A stretch of DNA of 34,191 nucleotides, from NCBI GenBank assembly GCA_947373605.1, contig CANBYM010000028.1, positions 1 to 34,191 of the forward strand. The letters are read 5' to 3'. This document shows, piece after piece, positions 1-11,528 of this stretch. A model generated the notes under the pieces. The model searched no databases. It was not told the DNA's origin and worked only from the letters and a program-made list of their open reading frames with translations. Both the position numbers and the translations under genes were made by a program. This stretch comes from Comamonadaceae bacterium. Its GTDB lineage: Bacteria > Pseudomonadota > Gammaproteobacteria > Burkholderiales > Burkholderiaceae_C. The first letter of the stretch is position 1, and the number at the start of each line of letters is the position of its first letter.

Positions 1-115
1 CCGCCGCAGGCGCTTGAGAACCAAAAGTAGCTAAAGTAAAAACGGGCTGAATGCATGGACAACAATGTAGCACAGGTTTTTGGCCCGTCCCTGACAGCGC
101 CTACAAACGCGTTCG

Positions 116-436
116 TCAGACCAGCCACCGCCACAAGCCATAGACCAAAAAACCGCTGACGATCGCAGTCAAAGTGTGCCCACTCCAAAAAGCGACCAAG
201 GCCGCCACTATGGCGCCCGGCAGATAGGCATTAGTAGGGAAAAGTTCGACAACATCATGCGGCGCCAACGCCATGGGAACAATCAAAGCCGTCAAAACTG
301 CAGCAGGCACGTAGCGCAATGCTCTCTCCAGCCAGGCAGGAAAGCGCAGGCGATCGCCGAACACAAGAAAGCTCAACCGAATGCCATAGGTCACCAGCAC
401 CATACCGACGACAGCCAACGCAAGGTAAGTGGTCAT
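116..436 (-). CDS. azlD: AzlD family branched-chain amino acid exporter small subunit
   Basis: 106 aa hydrophobic protein with AzlD-like pattern ([18 protein letters not shown]...[19 protein letters not shown]); 4-bp overlap with upstream azlC. Confidence 0.88.
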   Translation of the reverse strand: MTTYLALAVVGMVLVTYGIRLSFLVFGDRLRFPAWLERALRYVPAAVLTALIVPMALAPHDVVELFPTNAYLPGAIVAALVAFWSGHTLTAIVSGFLVYGLWRWLV

Positions 437-1179
437 GGTGACGTCTCTTCAATGCCCGGCTCGCGGCCTGCCAAATTTTCTGCAAGAACTCCCGCCGCAA
501 CGCCCGCAGTTGTAGCCAGCATGAGTCCAAGCTTGTAAGGCAATGCGCGCCCCACCATCACAACGGTTCCGGCCACCAGTGCCGCAACCAGCACGGGTCG
601 CTCGCGCAACCGCGGTGCAACGATAGCGGCAAAAGTTGCCACCATCGCAAAATCCAAACCCAAATCAGACAACCCCGGAATATTGCTACCTACCGCGATG
701 CCCGCAATGGTCCAGAACTGCCAGTTGAAATACATCGCCAGAGACGAGCCCAGCCAGTAGCGGGCGCCATCGCGCTCCCCGGTATGGTCACGCAACTTGT
801 GCTCCACGACTGCAAAAGTTTCATCGGTCAGCCAGAATGCCAGCGCCCACCGCCAGCGTGCGGGCAAATGCCGCGCATAAGGCAACAGTGTTGCGCTGTA
901 CAGCGCATGGCGCAGATTTACGACAAAGGTAGTGAGCCACAGTACGGGCAGCGCCACACCGCCACCAATCAGACTCAGCGCTACAAACTGACTGGAGCCT
1001 GCGAAAACCACTGCGGACAAGGCCATCGCAGCCCATGCGGGGATACCCCCGGCAATGGCCAATGTGCCGAAAATGACACCAAACGGTGCCGCTCCCACCA
1101 TCATTGGCACGGTATCGCGCGCTCCGGTCCAAAACGGATTCAAACCAGTCCGCCCCTCGTGCTTAGGCGGTACCGCCAA
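433..1179 (-). CDS. azlC: AzlC family ABC-unrelated branched-chain amino acid permease
   Basis: 248 aa; [23 protein letters not shown]...[14 protein letters not shown] typical of AzlC; adjacent to azlD. Confidence 0.9.
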   Translation of the reverse strand: MAVPPKHEGRTGLNPFWTGARDTVPMMVGAAPFGVIFGTLAIAGGIPAWAAMALSAVVFAGSSQFVALSLIGGGVALPVLWLTTFVVNLRHALYSATLLPYARHLPARWRWALAFWLTDETFAVVEHKLRDHTGERDGARYWLGSSLAMYFNWQFWTIAGIAVGSNIPGLSDLGLDFAMVATFAAIVAPRLRERPVLVAALVAGTVVMVGRALPYKLGLMLATTAGVAAGVLAENLAGREPGIEETSP

Positions 1180-2623
1180 CCGTCAACCCATCAATGCGCA
1201 AAGTAGGCTGGCCTACTCCAACAGGCACACTCTGTCCCTCTTTGCCGCAAGTGCCCACGCCGCTATCGAGCTTCATGTCGTTGCCGATCATGCTGACACG
1301 CTTGAGGCACTCAGGCCCGCTGCCCACTATGGTGGCGCCTTTGACCGGATACAGAATTTTTCCGTTCTCCACCCAATAGGCTTCACTGGCAGAAAACACA
1401 AATTTACCGCTGGTAATGTCCACCTGGCCGCCGCCGAAGTTGGTGGCGTACAAACCCTTTTTGATGCTCGCAACAATCTCCTGCGGATCCTTGTTGCCGC
1501 CCAGCATGTAGGTGTTGGTCATGCGCGGCATGGGAATGTGGGCATAGCTCTCGCGCCGGCCGTTGCCCGTAGGTGCCACACCCATCAGACGCGCATTCAT
1601 GCTATCCTGGATGTAGCCCTTCAAGATGCCGTCTTCAATCAATACATTGCGCTGGCTGGCATTGCCCTCGTCGTCCACATTGAGCGAACCACGGCGGTCG
1701 GCAATAGTGCCGTCGTCCAACACCGTCACGCCCTTGGCTGCGACACGTTGACCGATACGCCCACTGAATGCGCTGGAGCCTTTGCGGTTGAAGTCACCTT
1801 CCAGGCCGTGGCCGATAGCTTCGTGCAACAAAATGCCGGGCCAGCCCGAGCCCAGTACCACCGTCATTTCGCCGGCGGGTGCCGGCCGTGCGTCCAGATT
1901 GGTCAGCGCGGCGTGCACTGCCTGATTCACATATTCTTCAATTTGCGCATCGCTGAAATACGCCAATCCGAAGCGACCGCCGCCGCCGCCGGAGCCCACT
2001 TCGCGGCGTCCCTTTTGTTCGGCAATCACGGTGACCGACAAACGCACCAGCGGACGCACATCCGCTGCAATCGTGCCGTCAGCACGGGCCACCAGTACGA
2101 CGTCATATTCACTGGCTAGACCCGCCATGACCTGCGCCACGCGCGGGTCTTTGGCACGGGCCAGGCGCTCCACCTTGCCCAGCAGTTCCACCTTGGTCGC
2201 GCTGTCGAGTGAAGCAATCGGGTCCACACCGGAATACAAGGCTCTGGCCCCGGCTAACCGGGGTTTGGGTGTTTTCACGCGGGCCGACTTGGCCGCGCTG
2301 GAAATGGTGCGCACCGTACGCGCAGCATCCAAAAGTGACGCTTCCGAAATATCGTCAGAATAAGCAAATGCAGTTTTCTCGCCACTTACGGCCCGCACGC
2401 CCACGCCCTGATCGATGCTGAAAGAGCCGGTTTTGACAATCCCTTCTTCCAGACTCCAGCCCTCGGAGCGGGTGTACTGAAAGTACAAGTCTGCCTCGTC
2501 GACCTTGTGTGCCTTGATTTCATTCAAAGCCCGGACCAGATGGGATTCATCCAGACCGAATGGCGTGAGCAACAGGGATTTGGCCGTGGCCAAACGTTCA
2601 ATGGTGGGTTCGCGAGAGATCAT
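1163..2623 (-). CDS. tldD: Metalloprotease TldD
   Basis: 486 aa; [25 protein letters not shown] metalloprotease motif characteristic of TldD. Confidence 0.95.
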   Translation of the reverse strand: MISREPTIERLATAKSLLLTPFGLDESHLVRALNEIKAHKVDEADLYFQYTRSEGWSLEEGIVKTGSFSIDQGVGVRAVSGEKTAFAYSDDISEASLLDAARTVRTISSAAKSARVKTPKPRLAGARALYSGVDPIASLDSATKVELLGKVERLARAKDPRVAQVMAGLASEYDVVLVARADGTIAADVRPLVRLSVTVIAEQKGRREVGSGGGGGRFGLAYFSDAQIEEYVNQAVHAALTNLDARPAPAGEMTVVLGSGWPGILLHEAIGHGLEGDFNRKGSSAFSGRIGQRVAAKGVTVLDDGTIADRRGSLNVDDEGNASQRNVLIEDGILKGYIQDSMNARLMGVAPTGNGRRESYAHIPMPRMTNTYMLGGNKDPQEIVASIKKGLYATNFGGGQVDITSGKFVFSASEAYWVENGKILYPVKGATIVGSGPECLKRVSMIGNDMKLDSGVGTCGKEGQSVPVGVGQPTLRIDGLTVGGTA

Positions 2624-2689
2624 CTGTCCATTTTAGGCCTCTGCATTGCAAAGCTGACTCGGCGCGCCTAAGTCCCTAAAACGCGCTTG

Positions 2690-3850
2690 TCAGGACTGCA
2701 CCAGCCGCTTGGAGTTGGCAATCGACATCAAGATACCGAGAGCCAGCCCCAAGGTCACCATGGCAGTTCCACCATAGCTGATGAACGGTAGCGGCACACC
2801 CACCACCGGAACAATGCCGCTGACCATGCCCATGTTGACGAAGGCATAGGTGAAGAAAATCATGGTCACACTGCCCGCCAACAGGCGCGAAAACAGGGTG
2901 GGCGCTTCCAGCGCAATCGTGAGACCGCGCAGGATGAGAAAGACAAATGCGCAGATCAGCAGCACCGTTCCCATCAATCCGAATTCTTCGGAAAACGCCG
3001 CAAAAATAAAATCGGTCGTGCGCTCCGGGATGAACTCCAGATGCGTTTGCGTGCCCTGCATAAAGCCCATCCCGAACAGACCGCCGTTACCGATGGCAAT
3101 CATGCCCTGAATGATGTGGAACCCCTTGCCCAGCGGGTCACGTGTGGGGTCTAACAGGGTACAAATACGCTGCTGCTGGTAATCGTGCAGCACCGGCCAT
3201 CGCACACCGTCTGCACACAGGCTGGGCTCAAAAACCACAATTAGCACAACGCCAATAAGGCCAATCACCACAGGAGGCACCACCAGCTTCCAGCTCATAC
3301 CAGCAAAGAAAATGACCGACATGCCCGCCGCCAGAATTAAAAGTGCCGTGCCCAGATCGGGTTGCTTGATGATCAGCGCCACCGGAACCGCCAGCAGCGT
3401 ACCCGCTACTGCGAAGTCCAAGGGGCGCAATTGCCCCTCGCGCTTTTGAAACCACCAGGCCAGCATGAGCGGCATGGCGATTTTCAGAATTTCACTGGGC
3501 TGGATGGTGACGCCCACATTCAGCCAGCGCTTGGCGCCCTTTTTGGTGACGCCGAAAACGGCCACGGCAATAAGCAAGGTCACGCCCAGCACATACAGCG
3601 GTACGGCCAACGCCATCAGCCGCTGCGGAGGCACCTGTGCCACCACAAACATGATGGTGGCAGCAATCACCATATTTCGGCCATGGTCCTCAAACCGGGT
3701 GCCGTGATCCCATCCCGACGAATACATGGTCAGCATGCCGGCACACGCCAACATGAAAACCGCAAACGCCAGCGGACCGTCAAATCCGGCAAACCAGGGC
3801 AACACGCGCTGGCGCCAGGAACGTTTTCCAAATTGATACGACATAGGCAC
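2690..3850 (-). CDS. rodA: Rod shape-determining protein RodA (SEDS glycosyltransferase)
   Basis: 386 aa multi-TM; KKGAKRWLNVGVTIQPSEILKIAMPLMLAW, KQPDLGTALL, PERTTDFIFAAFSEEFG, GVPLPFISYGGTAMVTLG. Confidence 0.95.
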   Translation of the reverse strand: MPMSYQFGKRSWRQRVLPWFAGFDGPLAFAVFMLACAGMLTMYSSGWDHGTRFEDHGRNMVIAATIMFVVAQVPPQRLMALAVPLYVLGVTLLIAVAVFGVTKKGAKRWLNVGVTIQPSEILKIAMPLMLAWWFQKREGQLRPLDFAVAGTLLAVPVALIIKQPDLGTALLILAAGMSVIFFAGMSWKLVVPPVVIGLIGVVLIVVFEPSLCADGVRWPVLHDYQQQRICTLLDPTRDPLGKGFHIIQGMIAIGNGGLFGMGFMQGTQTHLEFIPERTTDFIFAAFSEEFGLMGTVLLICAFVFLILRGLTIALEAPTLFSRLLAGSVTMIFFTYAFVNMGMVSGIVPVVGVPLPFISYGGTAMVTLGLALGILMSIANSKRLVQS

Positions 3851-3898
3851 AATTATCCAGCCCCGAAGGCCCTCCTCTTTCCAGCATATGATTTATTC

Positions 3899-4495
3899 AT
3901 GCTCGGCACCTCCACCACCCACCTGCTTTACCTCCACGGCTTTCGCTCGTCGCCCCAATCGGCAAAGGCCCGGCTGATGGCTCAGGTGGTCGCGCGCAAC
4001 TTCCCCGCGGTTCAGTGGTGGTGCCCGCAACTGCCCCCGTCACCCCGGGATGCCATGAACATGGTGGCGCAAGGCATTGCGCCCTGGCCCGCGCAAAGCA
4101 TGGCGGTGGTGGGCTCATCGCTGGGCGGCTTTTATGCCACCTGGGTGGCCGAACGGATGCAATGCAAGGCCGTTTTATTAAACCCGGCCGTCAACCCGGC
4201 GCGGGACCTGGAGAAATACATCGGCGATGTCACGTCCTGGCATGACCCCAGCGAGAACTTCTATTTCAAGCCGGAATACATTGCGGAATTACGTGGTTTG
4301 GAATGCGGACCGCTTACGCAGATGCAGCGCTATTTCACCATTATTGCCAAAGGCGACGAGGTGCTTGACTGGCGTGAAATGCATGCGCGGTACGTACATG
4401 CCAGTATGCTGTTACTTGAAGGAGGCGACCACGCCATCAGCGACTTTGAAAACCACATTGCTGCAGTGCTGGACCACCTGAAGGTGGCTACTTGA
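3899..4495 (+). CDS. YqiA/YcfP-like alpha/beta-fold esterase
   Basis: Internal ATG of ORF 3362..4495; LLYLHGFRSSPQSAKARLM, VGSSLGGFYATW, GDEVLDWREM, GGDHAISDFENH. Confidence 0.85.
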   Translation: MLGTSTTHLLYLHGFRSSPQSAKARLMAQVVARNFPAVQWWCPQLPPSPRDAMNMVAQGIAPWPAQSMAVVGSSLGGFYATWVAERMQCKAVLLNPAVNPARDLEKYIGDVTSWHDPSENFYFKPEYIAELRGLECGPLTQMQRYFTIIAKGDEVLDWREMHARYVHASMLLLEGGDHAISDFENHIAAVLDHLKVAT

Positions 4496-5720
4496 CCCAC
4501 TGATTGAGTTGAATGATCGGCATCAACACCGCCAGCACAATCAGCATGACCACCAGCCCCATCACCACAATCAGCAGCGGCTCCAGAATGGTAGCCAAGG
4601 CCATCGCACGGCGTTGCACTTCGTTGCTGAGCTGACGCGCCGCCCGATCCAGCATTTGCGGCAGTTGCCCGGTCTGCTCACCCAAGCGCGCAAACATCGA
4701 TAGCAAACCCGGAAAGCGCTTTTTTTGCGAAAGTGCCGAGGCCAGCGGCGCGCCCTCACGCACCAGCACCAGCGCATCCAGCGCATCGCGGCGCAAGGCA
4801 CGGTTACTCAGCGTTTCAGCGGCTGCCTGCAATGCTTTGAGGATAGGCACACCGGCAGCACTGAGCATCGCCAGCGTTCCGGCAAATCGCGCTGCGTTGT
4901 AGCCACGCGCGAGCCTGCCCACCACCGGCAGATTCAGCCAAGCCGCGTCAAAACGCTCGCGAAAGGCCGGGTTTTTGAGCATAACAACCAATCCACCGAC
5001 CATCGCCGCCAACAGCAATATGACCAGCCAGCCGTAGCTGCGCACGAAGTCGCTGATAGCCATCATGGCCACTGTCAAAACAGGCAACGCGTGTTTGCTG
5101 CCGACAAACACATTCGCCACCTGTGGTACCACATAGCCCACCAGAAACAACACAATCACAAACGCGACCAGCGACACGATGGCCGGGTACAGCGCCGCGC
5201 CGATGAGTTTGGATTTGAGCTGCTGGCGCTCCTCCAGATCATCGGCCAGACGCTCCAGCACCAGGCCCAGATTGCCGCTTTGCTCACCCGCGCCAATCAC
5301 AGCCACATAAATATCAGCGAACTCGCGCGGGTGTTCCGACAGGGCTTTGGCAAATGCCGCCCCGCCATTAACAGACGCTCTCAGCGCCGCGTTAATGTTG
5401 CGCTGCGCCTCGTTGTCGGCTTCTTCGGTGAGTGAGCTCAGGGCCCGCTCCAGCGGCAAGCCCGAGGTGACCAAGCCCGCCAGTTGCCGGGTCCACACAG
5501 CAAGGCCGGTCGCGTTGAACACTTTTGCAGTGAACAAAGCGCCGCCAGAATCAGCCCCTGCAGCATTGGCGGACTGGCCGGAGCCGACCTGATCAACCGC
5601 CATCGGAATGAGCGACTGACTCCGCAACTGCGCACGCGCTGTTTTGGCGCTATCGGCTTCGATCGTGCCTTTGCGGGTTTGGCCGTCGGCATCGAGTGCA
5701 GAAAAGGAATAGGCGGGCAT
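4488..5720 (-). CDS. gspF: Type II secretion system inner membrane protein GspF
   Basis: 410 aa; MPAYSFSALDADGQTRKGTIEADSAKTAR N-terminus and duplicated T2SSF domains with GEQSGNLGLVLERLAD / GEQTGQLPQMLDRAAR. Confidence 0.95.
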   Translation of the reverse strand: MPAYSFSALDADGQTRKGTIEADSAKTARAQLRSQSLIPMAVDQVGSGQSANAAGADSGGALFTAKVFNATGLAVWTRQLAGLVTSGLPLERALSSLTEEADNEAQRNINAALRASVNGGAAFAKALSEHPREFADIYVAVIGAGEQSGNLGLVLERLADDLEERQQLKSKLIGAALYPAIVSLVAFVIVLFLVGYVVPQVANVFVGSKHALPVLTVAMMAISDFVRSYGWLVILLLAAMVGGLVVMLKNPAFRERFDAAWLNLPVVGRLARGYNAARFAGTLAMLSAAGVPILKALQAAAETLSNRALRRDALDALVLVREGAPLASALSQKKRFPGLLSMFARLGEQTGQLPQMLDRAARQLSNEVQRRAMALATILEPLLIVVMGLVVMLIVLAVLMPIIQLNQWVK

Positions 5721-5802
5721 GCGGTGAACATATCACGAAGTCGCGCCCCGCCGCCGCAGGGCAGGTCCCGGCACATCAGGCAAAGTCAGGGAAAATGTTT
5801 GC

Positions 5803-6603
5803 ATGTCCAAAGCTTCCACCCAAACGCGTACCGACCATCGCGCCGCGCCGCTGCCCGTGCGCCGTGGTGAAGCGCGCTATGAAGCGGTCGACGCGTTGCG
5901 CGGCCTGGCGATGGTGTGGATGACGGTGTTTCACCTCTGCTTTGACCTGCAGCACTTCGGCTACTTGCAGGCCAACTTTTATAACGACCCGTTCTGGACC
6001 TGGCAACGCGCGGCCATCGTCAGCCTGTTCACGTTTTGTGCCGGGCTAGGCCAAGCTATTGCGGTGACACAAGCGCAGACGCCTGCACGATTTTGGAAGC
6101 GCTGGCGGCAAATTGCGGGCTGCGCGATGCTGGTAACGGCCGGCTCATACTTTATGTATCCGCAAAGCTTTATTTACTTCGGCATCCTGCATGGCATGGC
6201 AGCCATGTTGATCGTGGTGCGCTTTTTTGCGCCTTCGGGCGTGTGGCTGTGGATCGGCGGAGGTGCGGTCATTGCGCTGGCACAAATGGCCGCTTCATTC
6301 CACGCAGCGTGGCCTGCTATGGACATATTGAATATCCCTGCCTTGAACTGGCTAGGCTTCATCAGCCGCAAACCGGTCACGGAAGACTATGCGCCGCTGC
6401 TGCCTTGGATCGGCGTGATGCTCTGGGGCATGGCTGCCGGACAGTGGGTCATACGCACGCGGCCGCAGTGGCTGCAATTGCGCATCTCCCCAGCAGCCCA
6501 ACCGCTGGTCTGGCTGGGTAGAAGAAGCCTGAGCTATTACATGGTGCACCAACCGGTGATGATCGGCATGCTCGCCGCAGCAGGCATGCTGGCGGCCGGG
6601 TGA
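5803..6603 (+). CDS. DUF1624 / heparan-alpha-glucosaminide N-acetyltransferase-like membrane protein
   Basis: 266 aa multi-TM; YEAVDALRGLAMVWMTVFHLCFDL and LVWLGRRSLSYYMVHQPVMIG. Confidence 0.8.
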   Translation: MSKASTQTRTDHRAAPLPVRRGEARYEAVDALRGLAMVWMTVFHLCFDLQHFGYLQANFYNDPFWTWQRAAIVSLFTFCAGLGQAIAVTQAQTPARFWKRWRQIAGCAMLVTAGSYFMYPQSFIYFGILHGMAAMLIVVRFFAPSGVWLWIGGGAVIALAQMAASFHAAWPAMDILNIPALNWLGFISRKPVTEDYAPLLPWIGVMLWGMAAGQWVIRTRPQWLQLRISPAAQPLVWLGRRSLSYYMVHQPVMIGMLAAAGMLAAG

Positions 6604-6630
6604 GCGTCGCGCGGCTTCTGCCGCAGGACG

Positions 6631-8019
6631 TTAGTCCCTCGTAACCCTGAGAAGTTCTTCCGGCGAGGTGACGCCGCTTTGCACCAGCCGCGCGCCATCG
6701 TCGCGCATGAGCACCATGCCCGAAGCCAGCGCCGCGTTGCGCAGTTGCGCCTCCGAGGCCTGCTCGTGGATCAGGGCGCGTTGCGCATCATCCGTAACCA
6801 GCAACTCAAAAATACCCGTGCGCCCCTGATAGCCGGTCTGCCCGCATTCGCTGCAGCCTTTGCCGCCGCAGTGGGTACACAGTTTGCGCACCAAACGTTG
6901 CGCCACTACACCCAGCAGACTGGAGCTGAGCAGGAACGGCTCCACGCCCATGTCGGTCAAACGCGTAATGGCACTGGCCGCGTCGTTGGTGTGCAGGGTG
7001 GCGAGCACCAGGTGCCCGGTCAGCGAGGCCTGAATGGCGATCTGCGCAGTCTCGTAGTCGCGGATCTCGCCGATCATGATCACATCCGGATCCTGGCGCA
7101 GGATGGCGCGCAGGGCCTTTGCGAAGGTCAGGTCAATCTTGGGGTTGACCTGCGTCTGGCCGACACCGGGCAATTCATATTCAATCGGGTCTTCCACCGT
7201 CATGATGTTGGCACTGCCTGCGTCAAGCCGGCTCAGCGCAGCGTACAGCGTGGTGGTTTTGCCCGACCCGGTGGGGCCGGTGACCAGAATAATGCCGTGC
7301 GGCTGGCCGATCAGCGACACAAGCCGCTGCAACACATTCCCTTGCAGGCCGACCGACTCCAGTTCAATTTTGTTCTGGCTCTTGTCCAACAGACGTAGCA
7401 CGGCACGCTCGCCGTGCGCACTGGGTAGCGTGCTGACGCGCACGTCCATGGCACGGGTGCCGATGCGCAGCGAGATGCGCCCGTCCTGCGGCAGACGCTT
7501 CTCGGAAATATCGAGCTGCGCCATGATTTTCAGGCGCGAGATGAGTGCTGCATGCAGCGCACGGTTGGGCTGCACTACTTCACGCAGCGTGCCGTCCACC
7601 CGGAAGCGCACGCTGCTGTGGCGCTCATAGGGCTCGATGTGAATATCGCTGGCCCCATCGCGCGCGGCCTGCGTGAGCAGGGCGTTCAACATGCGGATGA
7701 TCGGCGCGTCGTCCGCCGTTTCCAGCAAATCTTCAACGGCGGGCAGCTCTTGCATCATGCGTGAGAGGTCGGTGTCACTTTCCACTTCGCTGACAACTGA
7801 CGCGGCACTAGATTCGCCCTTCGCATAGGCCGCACTGATGCGCTGCTGCAGCGCCGGCGCAACCTGCAGTTCCACTTTGTGCGCACCGAATTTGCGCATC
7901 ACCTCGCTCACGCCCGAGGGTGGCGTCTGCTCATGCATCCAAAGGGTGAGCGTGCCTGCGTCGTCTTCCAGCAGCACTTGCTGGTTGCGCGCAAAAGCGT
8001 AAGGAAGCGGATAGCGCAT
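6631..8019 (-). CDS. gspE: Type II secretion system ATPase GspE
   Basis: 462 aa; Walker [16 protein letters not shown], Asp box [42 protein letters not shown]. Confidence 0.96.
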   Translation of the reverse strand: MRYPLPYAFARNQQVLLEDDAGTLTLWMHEQTPPSGVSEVMRKFGAHKVELQVAPALQQRISAAYAKGESSAASVVSEVESDTDLSRMMQELPAVEDLLETADDAPIIRMLNALLTQAARDGASDIHIEPYERHSSVRFRVDGTLREVVQPNRALHAALISRLKIMAQLDISEKRLPQDGRISLRIGTRAMDVRVSTLPSAHGERAVLRLLDKSQNKIELESVGLQGNVLQRLVSLIGQPHGIILVTGPTGSGKTTTLYAALSRLDAGSANIMTVEDPIEYELPGVGQTQVNPKIDLTFAKALRAILRQDPDVIMIGEIRDYETAQIAIQASLTGHLVLATLHTNDAASAITRLTDMGVEPFLLSSSLLGVVAQRLVRKLCTHCGGKGCSECGQTGYQGRTGIFELLVTDDAQRALIHEQASEAQLRNAALASGMVLMRDDGARLVQSGVTSPEELLRVTRD

Positions 8020-8024
8020 GGACT

Positions 8025-10145
8025 TTATTGACCCAGTGGGGTAAGCGGCAGGGTTTTGCTCACCGGCTTCGCACGGGCAGGATTGGGAGTGGTGGGGTTG
8101 GGCGGCAACATAGGTGCTTCGTTAATCGGCATCACCGCGCTGTTCACCGGCTGAGACTGCTGCTGAACTTCACGAATCTGACCGTAGCGTGCGGCAGAAA
8201 GTGCGTCGCTGCTCGCCGCGTCGCGCACCACCACGGGCCGCAAGAACACCATCAGATTGGTCTTCTTACGGCTGCGTGAATCGCTTTTGAACAAGGCGCC
8301 AAAGATCGGAATGTCAGCCAGCCCCGGCACGCGGTCACTGTTACCCGCATATTCGTCTTGCAGCAAACCGCCCAGCACCACAATGGCACCATCTTCCACC
8401 AAAACATTCGACTCGATAGAACGCTTGTTGGTAATCAAACCGGTCGCCGAGTTCACGCTGGACGCAGCCACGCTGGACACTTCCTGAAAGATGGACAATT
8501 TGACTGTGCCGTTTTCGCTGATTTGCGGCTTAACCTTGAGCGTCAGACCCACGTCTTTTCGCTCAATCGTCTGAAACGGATTAACCGCCCCGGTGCCACC
8601 CGAATTGGCATTGGTGTACTGGCCCGTTACAAAGGGAACGTTTTGGCCAATCACAATTTTGGCTTCTTCGTTGTCCAGCGTCAGCAGGTTAGGTGTGGAC
8701 AATACATTGCCGTCACCGTTTTGCTCCAGAAAGCGGGCCAGGAAGCCCAGCGTGTAAACGCCGTTGTATTGCGTGGCAACGCCCAGATTAAGCCCTGCGC
8801 CGGGAAGCACCGCGCCCGTGGCCGCGCCCGCAGCCAGACCAATGATGTTATTGCCCCCGGTACCGAAGTTGGTACCCAAAATTCCGATGGACCTGTCGCC
8901 CGCATTGCCGATGGGCCCTTGCCACTGCACACCGAACTCTGCGGCGCGGTCGGCATTGACCTCGGCGATCAGACTCTCAACAAAAACCTGCGCGCGCCGC
9001 GCGTCGAGCTGTTCAATGACTTCGCGCAGCTGGCGATACTGCGGATCTGGCGCTGTAATGATGAGCGAGTTAGTCGACACATCGGCCTGTATCTGCCCGC
9101 CGCCAGACGACGCACTTGCCGCCGCAGCATTGGCAGCGCCGGAAGCTGCCCCGCCGGCTGCGGACGGAGTCGCCGCCGGTGCAGCGCGCACATCCCCTGA
9201 CAGCACCGCACGCAGGGTGGCTGCAAGTTTGGTGGCATCCGCATTCTTCAGATACACCACATGAATGTTGCCGGTGCCACTACTGCCCTGCACCGAGGGC
9301 TGGTCCAGCTTGGCCACCAGCGACTTCACAAGCGCAATGCGCGCGGGATTGGCTGCACGCAGAATGAGCGAATTGCTGCGCGGCTCGGCAATGATGGTGG
9401 TCTTGAACGAGTTGTCGGTCTGCCCCGCAGCAGCCGGTGCAGCACCGTTGGAGTCCACCAGCTTAAGTAACAAAGGTCCGAGGTCACTGGCAATCGCGTA
9501 TTTGAGTGGCAATACCTCGAGATCGCTGCCATTGGAGACATCGCTGGCGGCGATGATGCGGGCAATGCGCTGCAGGTTGTCTGCATAGTCGGTGATGATC
9601 AGCGAGTTGTTACCCGGGTTGACGTTGATAACGTTGTTGGGGCTGATCAGCGGGCGCAACACCGGCAGCAGATTGTTGGCATTTTCAAAGTTGAGTTTGA
9701 AAATTTGCGTCACGATCTGGCTGCCACTGCCCGCCACCGCGCCGGCACTGACCGCGCCGCTTTGCAGTTTGGCATCTGCCTCGGGCACGACCTTGTCCAG
9801 CCCCGCCGACTCCACCATGGTGAAACCCTGCAGCCGTAACGCCGCCAGAAACTGGTTGTAAGCCGCTGTCGGAGATACCGGCTTATCACTGCTCAAACTG
9901 ATGGTGCCTTTGACACGCGGATCAACCACCACTTGCCGCCCTGTAATGTTGGACATGGCACGGGCCACCGCCTCGATTTCGGCGTTGACGAAGTTCAGCG
10001 TAACCGGCGAGCCGCGCGCGGCTTGCGCTTCGGGTTGCGCTTGCGCCTGCGAGATGGGCACCAAAACACCGCCGGCAAGCGCTGCCAAAAGCATTGCAGC
10101 CTGAAAATTCGCACCAAAAAGCGAGCGATGAAAAAGTCGTGACAT
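8025..10145 (-). CDS. gspD: Type II secretion system secretin GspD
   Basis: ORF to 10256; start set at 10145 ([23 protein letters not shown]...QAQAQ signal peptide); NIIADPRVKG-type N0 domain, N-domain repeats, secretin C-terminus VPFVTGQ...[12 protein letters not shown]...[10 protein letters not shown]. Confidence 0.95.
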   Translation of the reverse strand: MSRLFHRSLFGANFQAAMLLAALAGGVLVPISQAQAQPEAQAARGSPVTLNFVNAEIEAVARAMSNITGRQVVVDPRVKGTISLSSDKPVSPTAAYNQFLAALRLQGFTMVESAGLDKVVPEADAKLQSGAVSAGAVAGSGSQIVTQIFKLNFENANNLLPVLRPLISPNNVINVNPGNNSLIITDYADNLQRIARIIAASDVSNGSDLEVLPLKYAIASDLGPLLLKLVDSNGAAPAAAGQTDNSFKTTIIAEPRSNSLILRAANPARIALVKSLVAKLDQPSVQGSSGTGNIHVVYLKNADATKLAATLRAVLSGDVRAAPAATPSAAGGAASGAANAAAASASSGGGQIQADVSTNSLIITAPDPQYRQLREVIEQLDARRAQVFVESLIAEVNADRAAEFGVQWQGPIGNAGDRSIGILGTNFGTGGNNIIGLAAGAATGAVLPGAGLNLGVATQYNGVYTLGFLARFLEQNGDGNVLSTPNLLTLDNEEAKIVIGQNVPFVTGQYTNANSGGTGAVNPFQTIERKDVGLTLKVKPQISENGTVKLSIFQEVSSVAASSVNSATGLITNKRSIESNVLVEDGAIVVLGGLLQDEYAGNSDRVPGLADIPIFGALFKSDSRSRKKTNLMVFLRPVVVRDAASSDALSAARYGQIREVQQQSQPVNSAVMPINEAPMLPPNPTTPNPARAKPVSKTLPLTPLGQ

Positions 10146-10149
10146 ACGG

Positions 10150-10977
10150 CTAACCCAGAGTAATAACAGATCGTACGCCATCGCGCCGACCCATGATGTT
10201 GAGAAGATTGGAGAGTTCCTGCGCATGGGCGGGTTCAGCGCGGGCCTCACCCTCAAAACGCATACGGCCCGCGTTCCAGCGGCCCTGACCGCTTAATTGC
10301 AAATCGCCTTTGAGTGTGGTGAGCGCCAGGACGGGTTGTTCACCACCCGACATATCAAGCCGGTATGTGCCAAGTGGTTGCAGGGTGGACAGGCGCGAGC
10401 GCATATCCTGCGCCTCTAGCGCAAGGCTCCCCGCGAGTGTGACGCGGTCCAGCGTCATGTTGACGGTAAAGCCCGGCGTACTAAGCGCCAGATTGCCTTC
10501 TGCCTGCACTGTATTCCAAGGCGTACCCAGGCCAGCGAGCACAGCGGCAGGCCAACTAGACTGATGCTGATGCACCTGCACACTCCAGCCATTCCAAAAA
10601 GTCAGCACGTTCAATGGCGCCAATACGACCTGCACCGGGGTCGCAGTGCAACAGGTGGCAGACAGTCCGGCATGCATGCGGGCCCATCCCAGGCCCAAGG
10701 TCCACTGCACACGTCCTGGCAGGCGCACGGAATCGCGGCTGCCGCTGCCGCCGGTCAGTGCGACTTGTGCAGAGCCCTGCCATACCGTGCCCGCACCATC
10801 GCTCATCAGCACACGGTTCTGCGTCATGGCGTTAATGGCGCTTACCAGCCACTGCGCAGGCGCAGACAACACCACGACCACGAGTGCGCCGCACACCAGA
10901 CCCGCAAACGTCCAGGACCAAGGCGCAACAAAACGGCGCTGCATATGGGCAGATAAGCGGGATGAGGAACTTGCCAT
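10150..10977 (-). CDS. gspN: Type II secretion system protein GspN
   Basis: Located between gspD and gspM; single N-terminal TM, GspN-like beta-rich sequence; start set at internal ATG 10977. Confidence 0.8.
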   Translation of the reverse strand: MASSSSRLSAHMQRRFVAPWSWTFAGLVCGALVVVVLSAPAQWLVSAINAMTQNRVLMSDGAGTVWQGSAQVALTGGSGSRDSVRLPGRVQWTLGLGWARMHAGLSATCCTATPVQVVLAPLNVLTFWNGWSVQVHQHQSSWPAAVLAGLGTPWNTVQAEGNLALSTPGFTVNMTLDRVTLAGSLALEAQDMRSRLSTLQPLGTYRLDMSGGEQPVLALTTLKGDLQLSGQGRWNAGRMRFEGEARAEPAHAQELSNLLNIMGRRDGVRSVITLG

Positions 10978-10994
10978 AAAAAAGAACGACGCGG

Positions 10995-11528
10995 CTACTT
11001 CGCTGTGCCGCCTTGCGGCAGGGTAAACGTAAGCGTGCCACTCCAGCCGGGCTTGGCTTGTGAATCGCGCTGCAGGTGCACCTCGTTGGCTTGCAACTGC
11101 AACGAAGCGCCGGGTTGCGTCAACCACAAGGCCAGTTCTTTCGCCCCAACTTGCTGCAGCGTTAGGGTTACCTGATCACCCAGCACCCGCACCGTTGCAC
11201 CATTGCCAAGCGCTGTCACAGACGCTTGAAAAGCCTTCAGTGCCTCCGCCGCCGACACGACCGACTGACTTTGCAAAGCGCGTGCAAGCAGTTGCAAGCT
11301 CAGCATACGCTCCAGCTCGGCATCCAATGCCTGATGCTGGGCGGGGGCTTTTTGCAGCACCCGTATCGCTGGCGCCAACAGCACCAGCCATACCAGCGCC
11401 ACGCCCACCAGCAACGCAGCCAGGCGCACACCGCGCTGTTCGCGCGGCGCCAGGCGCATCCACTTGTCCTGCATGGGCTGCAGCACGCCAGACCAACGAG
11501 CCATCGAACCAGTGACACCGTTCGCCAT
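10995..11528 (-). CDS. gspM: Type II secretion system protein GspM
   Basis: Position in gsp operon; single TM (RLAALLVGVALVWLVLLAPAIRVLQKA) and ferredoxin-like periplasmic segment; start set at ATG 11528 overlapping gspL. Confidence 0.8.
   Translation of the reverse strand: MANGVTGSMARWSGVLQPMQDKWMRLAPREQRGVRLAALLVGVALVWLVLLAPAIRVLQKAPAQHQALDAELERMLSLQLLARALQSQSVVSAAEALKAFQASVTALGNGATVRVLGDQVTLTLQQVGAKELALWLTQPGASLQLQANEVHLQRDSQAKPGWSGTLTFTLPQGGTAK

Noticed and set aside
1055-2119. 354 aa plus-strand ORF antisense to tldD
   Set aside because: Mirror ORF in a GC-rich gene; the tldD strand has clear family motifs, the antisense translation has none.
3362-3898. N-terminal 179 aa extension of the YqiA-like ORF
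   Set aside because: Extension is antisense to rodA and low quality; true start is the ATG at 3899 beginning MLGTSTTHLLYLHGF.
8358-9200. 280 aa plus-strand ORF antisense to gspD
   Set aside because: Spurious mirror ORF; gspD secretin motifs support the minus strand.
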